Positions 57,524 to 64,000 of a DNA stretch of 64,000 nucleotides are shown piece after piece. The stretch lies in assembly GCA_037176885.1 (NCBI GenBank), contig JAWWNJ010000232.1:162165-226164 (forward strand), in the 5' to 3' direction. Position 1 is the first letter of the stretch; each line of letters opens with the position of its first letter. The notes below the pieces were generated by a model that was not told the DNA's origin, did no database searches, and saw only the letters and a list, made by a program, of their open reading frames with translations. This stretch comes from Favolaschia claudopus. Its lineage: Eukaryota; Basidiomycota; Agaricomycetes; Agaricales; Mycenaceae. The position numbers and the translations under genes are program-made.

Positions 57524-59453
57524 CTATTCGCCCACAACGCCCCACTGCTTCTTATCCGACTTGAATTGGCCCCAAAGCTTCGAACAAGCGGTCAGACAGA
57601 CAGAGCAAACAAAGAAGAACCCGACAACGCACATATTCTATGAAATGCTCCTCCTTCATAGCCTCCAACAACGCGTTCGGATCATTCGCCAGCTCCTCGT
57701 TGTCTTCGCTCAAGCTTTCGATCTTCTCTCTGACACGCAATGCAATGGTGTGCATGTAGTGTCGTGCGTCGTGGCTACATACATAAGAGGTTCCATTCAG
57801 CATTGTACATGTGGAGCATGGAGGGCGAAAAAACGACTCAACTAAGCCATAGCACGATTGAAAACACCGCTGGCCAATAACGAGCTCGAAGCCAGGCGGG
57901 TACGGCAGATTCCTTGCCTCGGCATTATTCTCGAACCGCGTCGCCTTCCCATACTTGATCCCCTTCTCGGGCTTATCCTTAAAAGATTCATTCAGTGAAG
58001 CTTTCCTTCCGCCGAAAGTCGCCGTGCGGCTCACCATGAAGGTATCACGGTCATAAACACCCTTCTGCGTCGACAGAACGTACGCGCCGCTCTGATCGCA
58101 CGCGTACATCCCCCGCGTCCAGCAGGCGTGGCAGTCCCCCGTTGCATCGGTGGACATACCGTCTGCGAGAACAGGCCGCAGATTCAACGTCGCGATGAAG
58201 GGTGCTTTCCACGTCGAGAGCGTCATCGAATCTGCCAGCGGGTCGATATGTCGGCGTAAAGCTTTGACGGCAGTAGCGAAATATTCCTCTGCCAGATAAA
58301 GATAAAATCTCGTCAGACCCGCCAAGCGAGATGCAAAAAACGGCAACGCACTCTCGTCCTCGCTTGCGGGTAGAGAGGTACTCTGGGTCCGAGTCGAGCG
58401 CGATGATGTATTCGACGAAGACGGCGAAGTGCTCGTCGAGCTGGCGGCTGGAGTAGCGCATGCGGTTGAGCACGGCGTGGCGTCTTCGTCTGCGTTCGCG
58501 TCGTTGTCGTTGTCGTCTACGATGAAGGTGTCGTTTTCGTCTTGGGCTTCGTCCTCCAACGGTTCGTCCTCTTCGGCTACGTCAGGCAATCCCTCCTTGT
58601 CCTCTTCTGCATCTGAGAATGGTGTGTATTCTCTGGCCTCGTCGTCGGAGGCGGCATCCGCCGGAACTGGCGCAGGAGAAGACTTATTCTTCCTGGCCTT
58701 CGCGTAGCGGGCAAGTGCGCTGGACCTAACGTCCTTTTTCGTTGGCTTGTTAGATACTGGTCGGTCAGGTACTATAGAAATGCATTGAAATGAGACAAAC
58801 ACGCCAAGAATGGAAGAGAAACGCACGCTTCAAGTCCTCTGGATCGTCGTCCGAGTCCAGTTCTAAGCTTAATTTGCGATGTAGCCTGCCCCGGCGGCGC
58901 GGAGGCGCTTTCCTCATCATCCACGGGTGGCGGAGACGATGTGCGGACGCGCGTCAATCGCCGTGGGTTGTGCCTCCGCGTCCGCGTCCGCGTCATCCTC
59001 CTCGTCGGATTCCACCTTTCTTTGAATGCGTCGCGGTTTTCGTGGTGACCCAATGGCGTCCGACGCGTCAGAGTCCGAAGCCGAGTCCACAATCGTTGCT
59101 TTGGGCTTCTTCTTGATCCTTTTCGGAGAAGGTGACACGTCGACGTCCGAGTCCGAGTCGCTGCTCTTCGCCAACTTCTTCGCGACTTTCTTTTTCTTCT
59201 TGGGAACAACTTTCGCGTGTTCTTCCTCCTCATCCTCTTCCGAGCTCACCAAGGTCACCACGTCGAGTTTCTTCGCCTTTGGAGCAGCCTTGCGCTGCGT
59301 CCGCCCGCCAACCCGAACTGGTGACGCGCTTTTGTCGGCATGCACATTGATAACGGGAATGGTCGTTTGTTTCTCGGCTCGCCGCGATCGCCGCTGTTTC
59401 TTTGCTGGAGGATCTGTGCTGTCTGAGACACGTTTGCGTTTTGTGTTGGCCAT
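57524..59453 (-). CDS. DUF4211 nuclear protein
   Basis: Starts MANTKRKRVSDSTDPPAKKQ with clear basic nuclear-localisation clusters, followed by about 150 residues of alternating Ser/Asp/Glu and Lys/Arg tracts (SSEEDEEEEHAKVVPKKKKK). After an intron the acidic region continues (EEDEPLEDEAQDENDTFIVD) with the FIVDD motif that introduces DUF4211. The folded part includes STWKAPFIATLNLRPVLADG, DCHACWTRGMYACDQSGAYV and FELVIGQRCFQSC, with Cys pairs that may bind zinc. The last short exon is probably WGVVGE with the stop at 57524; without that splice the frame stops at 57552. The domain has no known biochemical function; the composition suggests chromatin or nucleolar work. It is divergent from the F-box gene. 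Confidence 0.75.
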
Positions 59454-59753
59454 GAGTGTCAAGATCAAGTGTGTTTCGCCGAGTTTGGTTGTGGCGGCTG
59501 TTTCTTGTCGTCTACTCTATCGTTCTGCTCAGGCGTTTCCCAAGTTGCCCCTCCGAAAGATCTCAAGCTCAAGACAGACGCGAACGACGTCCAGCTTGTA
59601 AACTCTCCACGCCGCACCATTGTCGTCACCAAAGTCTCTGCTTCAGTTTCCTACGCGGCCTCAGCCTACGCGCAATTTCTTTCCGAACCACAACTTGACC
59701 TTACTTCAAGCCGGAAACCCGGCGCTCAGTGTGGCATTGTGCCTCGCAACTGG

Positions 59754-61400
59754 ATGGAAAGCCCACCTCAATCTACCACGGCGGCGTTGCGGACGCGTCT
59801 CGCCGATGTTGACAAACAAATGGCGGCCTTACACTCGCAATTGGAAGAGCTCGCTGAAGCGCGGAGGGAAGTCGTGGACGCCTTGCTTTCCGTAGTGTAT
59901 CCAGTCCTCACTTTGCCCCCCGAAATTACTGCTGAGATATTCAAACATTGCGTCTCAGACCGAGTGGGGTTGGGAATGAGAGGTCAATGGGTTGGCGATG
60001 CGCCCCTCGTCCTCTCCAGTGTCTGCGAGGAATGGCGCCGCATTGCTCTCGGTCTGGCATCCATATGGTCTAATATATGGCTACAGTCCAGCGCACCGGA
60101 TATGCCTTCAATATTGCAATCGTGGCTACCAAGAACGGGAACACACCCGATCGATATCGGTGGCCTCGACACTCGCCATGAATCTATCAACGAACTGGTT
60201 CCTTATTGCCAGCAATGGCGGAACTTCTCCTGCTGGCTTGAGCTGCCAATTACAGGTTCTCTGAATGACATCCGGGGGCGCATCCCTCAATTGCGTAGCC
60301 TGCATATAGCTTACGGCAGTGGACCAATCGAATCCTTCGTCAATTCGATTCCCTTGACCCTGTTCTCCGACGCTCCCAATCTGCGCGAGCTCTCTATGAC
60401 AGATCAGCTTCCTCTTTCTAGCCCGGACATGCTGCGCTTGTTTGACCTACCTTGGGGACAGCTAACACACTTCAGGAGTCGGATGCAGGGTCTGGACGGG
60501 TTCCTGCAGCTGCTGGCTCTTACTCCGAGCCTCGAGTTGTTGTCTGTTGCGCCCTCTAACATGCACCCTTCGATTGTAATTCCTCAACCTCTCACCCTCC
60601 CTCGCCTTCGCATGCTGGAAATCTGTCACAAAGGCGCTATGGTCTGCGACGCTATTGTTGCCCCCTCGCTCAAGTCTCTCCGGATCATAACCCCCAGTGA
60701 AGATCTCGGAGTCCCGAGACTTCTCGCCCGATGCGAGTCCTCGCTGCGCTCATTATACATTTCCGGTGTCGATCCACGAAACTGGCGGTTTGTGGAGTCC
60801 GTGCTCCGCGCAGCGCCTATGATCGAAGAAGCCGAACTGAGCATGAACAATGCGTTACTGCAATGGGTCCGACTCATCTCGTTACTGCGTTTTGAAAAGG
60901 ATGTCCTCCCGAAACTCCGCGTTCTCTCGCTCAGCGCAGCCGCAGACAACATATGGAATGCTTCGACCTTTTCTGAAATGACGCACATGATACTGGAGCG
61001 GTGGAGTGGCGGCTCGAAGGCAACAAGCCCAAGTACAAGCGAACAACATCCTTCAGGGACTCGAGCCAAACTCGAGACGTTCCGGCTTGTCCATGATCAT
61101 CTGCCTGATTTCTCGACCGAGATGCTGCCAAATACCCCCAACGCGGAATGGTGCGTCGAGACTCTTGGAATTCTTGCCAAGGAGGGATGCAAGATCGAGA
61201 TTCAAGGGCTTGATTTGACTCCTGAGTTGAGCGTAGAGGTGAGCATGTCTTCTGTCGTAGTATCAATGAGGTTCGGACGGACTGTGGATATGTCGACGAT
61301 GCCGTTTTCACCGCCGCGGACGCTGCGTCTCCTCGCTTTCCGCTCGCGCCTTTCGCATTTGTTATCTTCTACTCTGATTCGATTTACTGATGAATATTAA
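59754..61400 (+). CDS. F-box protein, agaric type
   Basis: A coiled-coil lead (STTAALRTRLADVDKQMAAL, HSQLEELAEARREVVDALLS) is followed by the F-box LPPEITAEIFKHCVSD, which binds Skp1 in SCF ubiquitin ligases. The remaining 450 residues form degenerate leucine-rich segments (IPQLRSLHIAYGSGPIES, LRELSMTDQLPLSSPDMLRL, LKSLRIITPSEDLGVPRLL) that would select substrates. The start at 59754 (MESPPQS) is chosen because upstream in-frame sequence lies in the promoter and is low-quality. The gene is a single long exon to the stop at 61398-61400; a further intron near the end cannot be excluded. Such F-box genes are greatly expanded in mushrooms, and the target is unknown. Confidence 0.82.
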   Translation: MESPPQSTTAALRTRLADVDKQMAALHSQLEELAEARREVVDALLSVVYPVLTLPPEITAEIFKHCVSDRVGLGMRGQWVGDAPLVLSSVCEEWRRIALGLASIWSNIWLQSSAPDMPSILQSWLPRTGTHPIDIGGLDTRHESINELVPYCQQWRNFSCWLELPITGSLNDIRGRIPQLRSLHIAYGSGPIESFVNSIPLTLFSDAPNLRELSMTDQLPLSSPDMLRLFDLPWGQLTHFRSRMQGLDGFLQLLALTPSLELLSVAPSNMHPSIVIPQPLTLPRLRMLEICHKGAMVCDAIVAPSLKSLRIITPSEDLGVPRLLARCESSLRSLYISGVDPRNWRFVESVLRAAPMIEEAELSMNNALLQWVRLISLLRFEKDVLPKLRVLSLSAAADNIWNASTFSEMTHMILERWSGGSKATSPSTSEQHPSGTRAKLETFRLVHDHLPDFSTEMLPNTPNAEWCVETLGILAKEGCKIEIQGLDLTPELSVEVSMSSVVVSMRFGRTVDMSTMPFSPPRTLRLLAFRSRLSHLLSSTLIRFTDEY

Positions 61401-62336
61401 TTTGGCCAGGAGCAACCCTCGTACACGCTTGATGAGCGTTATAAATGATGGATACGCTATGCGTCTTCATTTAAAGTGCCTTTTCGTTGGCTGAGCTAGA
61501 CCATTGGTGAATAGGGCTAACCAAGAATCTATATACTCATGTGCGCAAAGATGTCTTGCTACATCCGATGATCTCCTTCCTTTTCGCTCGTTGCGATTTT
61601 CGTATATGTATACTGCTGAGTACATTATTGTTGCCTCCCAATGCAAGGTCCCAGGACGACTCTCCAATCAGTTGTCCTCGTTCGAGTCTAGTCGGACACT
61701 ATCCGTGTACGCCCTCTCTCGCGCAGTATGGCGTGAAATATTCGCCGGGGCATGTGCTCAACGCAATCTTGCGCAAGCTTCTCGCTGCTTTCCAGGCTTA
61801 TTATGATGACGAAACTTCCAAGTCACTATATCTCACTCTCTCCCTGCAGCTACCTGAGGGTGCACGTAACTCAAGATATATCATATCCCGCAAGTTACTT
61901 ACGCGGCCATGCTAACCCCAGCTAATATATTCCAGACAAGAAACCTTGGAAGAATATCGAATGTGCCCAATTGAACGCTGAATACAATTGAGGTTGAGGT
62001 GCATAGGCCGCATGCTTCAACTAGACTCAACGGCCACCGTTGTTGATGGCTGTTTGTATCATGTCCCAAAGCATCGACTCAACGCCGGTTTCCAAAATAG
62101 GAAGGTTACGTGTTGAATGCGAAATTGACATACTTAGCTGATGCATTAATACTTTCTGTCAAATGTGGGCACTCAGCTGACTGTTTTGGAGCTTCTTCAA
62201 TTACACAGAAGTTAACCACACTGGGGCGCCACAGGTTGTGTTCTTCAATGGTACCCTTTTTCAAATTCACTTGCTTTGTCTTGGTTTGGTGTACTCAGAC
62301 CTCTTCCTGTTGGGTGGGGTATAAGAAATGGTCAAA

Positions 62337-62483
62337 CATCTGAGAGGACAGCACAAGTATTTGTCTCCTCGAAATGTTCTGCAAGTGACACCGTTCAAGT
62401 CAGGCTCTTACCACAGTTTAAGGCTTTTCTAGACAGTCACTCTCGTGAGCGCTCATAGAGCTTTTCACTGCTAACTAGTATGT
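62337..62483 (+). repeat. Diverged direct repeat, unit A
   Basis: Starts CATCTGAGAG and ends AGTATGT. It shares blocks with unit B (62630-62774) in the same order and spacing: AGTATTTGTCTCC, GTGACACCGTTCA and TAAGGCTTTT. The two units are 293 bp apart. Confidence 0.75.
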
Positions 62484-62629
62484 TTGGACTGTGATAGATG
62501 CCACACAGAAAGTCCCTGAGGTGCCATAAATTGGTGGTATCATTTTGCTTGGTTTTCCTTGGTTCGAATTGATTGATTGTTTGTTCCTGAGCTGTTTTCC
62601 AGCTATATGGGCTTTGGAAGCAAGCCCAA

Positions 62630-62774
62630 CATCTGAGAGTATGAGTATTTGTCTCCCGGTAGTTTTCTGTGGGTGACACCGTTCAATCCAGGGTCTCACC
62701 ACAATTTAAGGCTTTTCCACTCCTGTCAGAATAATGCAATCCGCTCACAGAGCCTTTCACTGTCCACAAGTATG
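62630..62774 (+). repeat. Diverged direct repeat, unit B
   Basis: Partner of unit A, 145 against 147 bp, with the same conserved blocks in order. Both units contain stops in all useful frames, so a present coding role is unlikely. Confidence 0.75.
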
Positions 62775-63681
62775 TCATTCAGGTGCCTTTGATGGGGTGC
62801 ACTGACTCGAACGGAAACCCGATGCACAAACCGAAAGCTTGATATCTCGGTCAACTGGTCACCGATTGTCTTGCTTATAGGCTCCAATTGAACCATTTCA
62901 AAGACGCCACAAGGGCTGATTGCTTCAGAAGCCACGCGAGAAGTCATTGCGGTGTGTGATATGGGAGGAATATCCCTTTAGCATGTCCATCAAACATTCC
63001 CGATTAGGTAGCAATCCGCGGGTCACATAGCCACAATGATGTATTAGATAATCATTGATAACTTAACCTCTGCCTACACATGCTTTCTTAAATAACGGAC
63101 GCATAGGGCCTGGAGGTGCTCAGTAAACTCAACCCTCACAACGGCTGGGCACCCGTATAACTGCCCTCCTGCTCCGGATTACTAGCCGTATAACAAGAGC
63201 CCTGCTTAGGGTGACAAAGCTCCTGCGGAAGGGTTACAGCGCCCGGTTAGCGCCCGATAACCGCCAAACTGGTATAAGAGTCTTCAGAAGGACGAGAAGC
63301 CCCTTTGCCGAAGCTCATAGGCTTCACAATGGTGGACACACAGGGAGGCTTCACCAAACTCCTCCCGAAGACTCTTCGCACCTCACCAAGTCTGTGATAG
63401 ACTTCACCTCTTGCGAGCCTCAAGTATTCTCCCCTCTACTTGCTGTCTCCATAAGTGGTACGGTGAGGCGCTACGTCGCCTCCCTCACTTTTCATTCTCT
63501 TGATTATGATGGTCGCGACGCTATCCGCCCGTCAATGCCATTTATTCCTTTTCTTGCCCTTTTGTGCTTGCGTAGCACATATCGGGATTGGCGACCCTCG
63601 TTACGGGACCCACTCGTCCTCTGCGCTGAGCTTCGTGGCGCTGAGGATATGACTCAATTGGACTTTTTTGTCCGCGTCCTC

Positions 63682-63782
63682 GAGCTCCGCTGACTGCGTG
63701 AGCTCGGACCTTCGCATCAAACTTAGAGCTCCGTTGTTCAACGTTGAGCTCAGGTTTATGTATTTGCTCGTACCGTGAGCTC
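63682..63782 (+). repeat. Cluster of five GAGCTC palindromes
   Basis: GAGCTC occurs at 63682, 63700, 63726, 63746 and 63777, five times in 101 bp, at intervals of 18, 26, 20 and 31 bp. A six-base word is expected about once in 4 kb. Confidence 0.7.
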
Positions 63783-64000
63783 CGAATGAATGAGCCCCGG
63801 CGTGTAATTAGCAGCGGAGTAATACATGTTTTCCTGATCTTCATACGTCGATGGCAAGGTCTACCAGCAACGTCAATCAACAAGTCCTGCGTGCGGTTTT
63901 CCGCTTCAAACTGTACCTCAGTCATCTAGGATGTCAATGACTCCCTTCTCTGGCCGTACTTGATTGAGTTGAAGCGTCAAGTCTCTTTAATCGTACCTTC

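Larger units (their letters stand above)
61401..64000. other. Gene-free right end with diverged repeats
   Basis: No gene with family resemblance in 2.6 kb. Open frames are short and interrupted. The stretch includes a diverged repeat pair (62337-62774) and a cluster of GAGCTC words (63682-63782), suggesting an old mobile-element remnant. No terminal repeats, transposase or reverse transcriptase motifs were recognised. Confidence 0.45.

Noticed and set aside
1..64000. CRISPR arrays, prokaryotic operons, tRNA or rRNA genes
   Set aside because: No regularly spaced repeats, no Shine-Dalgarno-led operons and no convincing tRNA B-box were seen; the sequence is eukaryotic with spliced genes.
63100..64000. 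Retrotransposon terminal repeat at the right edge
   Set aside because: No second copy, target-site duplication, primer-binding site or reverse transcriptase motif is visible inside the window.

Overview
This is nuclear DNA from a filamentous basidiomycete, most likely a mushroom-forming Agaricomycete. The genes are packed closely on both strands and broken by many 45-70 bp GT-AG introns, so almost no gene reads as one open frame. The gene families also fit: F-box and MYND proteins of the agaric type, a fungal BNR-repeat protein next to a GH88 hydrolase, an agaric 7-helix membrane protein, a fungal GST and a P450. All coordinates are genomic spans that include introns. Exon joins were worked out by eye from splice signals, reading phase and family conservation.

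Layout. 1-2.2 kb: Baeyer-Villiger-type flavin monooxygenase, running off the left edge. 3.0-7.4 kb: a divergent carbohydrate pair, GH88 unsaturated uronyl hydrolase (-) and a secreted BNR beta-propeller protein (+). 7.5-21.2 kb: housekeeping block with RFT1 (glycolipid flippase), FIG4 (PI(3,5)P2 phosphatase), HAT1 (histone acetyltransferase), cytosolic Trp-tRNA synthetase, a LOG-type phosphoribohydrolase and the dynamin VPS1. 22.4-25.7 kb: a MIF/tautomerase-like gene, a small MYND protein and the TATA-binding protein. 26.9-28.0 kb: a truncated, intron-containing relative of VPS1. 29-34.4 kb: a short-chain dehydrogenase, a NIPA-type magnesium transporter and a protein kinase. 35-39.7 kb: MAK21/NOC1 back to back with mitochondrial ribosomal protein bL28m. 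39.9-49.7 kb: large MYND protein, metallo-beta-lactamase-fold enzyme, SCAP (sterol sensor of the SREBP pathway) and PDX1 (E3-binding protein of pyruvate dehydrogenase). 50-57.3 kb: accessory block of P450, agaric 7TM protein and glutathione S-transferase. 57.5-61.4 kb: DUF4211 nuclear protein and F-box protein, divergent. 61.4-64 kb: no gene seen, only a diverged 145-bp repeat pair and a cluster of GAGCTC words.

How the genes relate. Most are unrelated core genes. Local relationships with support are the GH88/propeller pair (plausibly sequential steps on one uronic-acid polysaccharide), the 85-bp shared promoter of MAK21 and bL28m (cytosolic and mitochondrial ribosome supply), and the P450-GST neighbourhood (oxidation and conjugation). 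The main points for follow-up are the carbohydrate pair and a roughly 70-bp element shared by its two members, the truncated dynamin, the MIF relative whose catalytic proline appears to be leucine, and several one-base frame breaks at homopolymers that could be assembly errors or real lesions.
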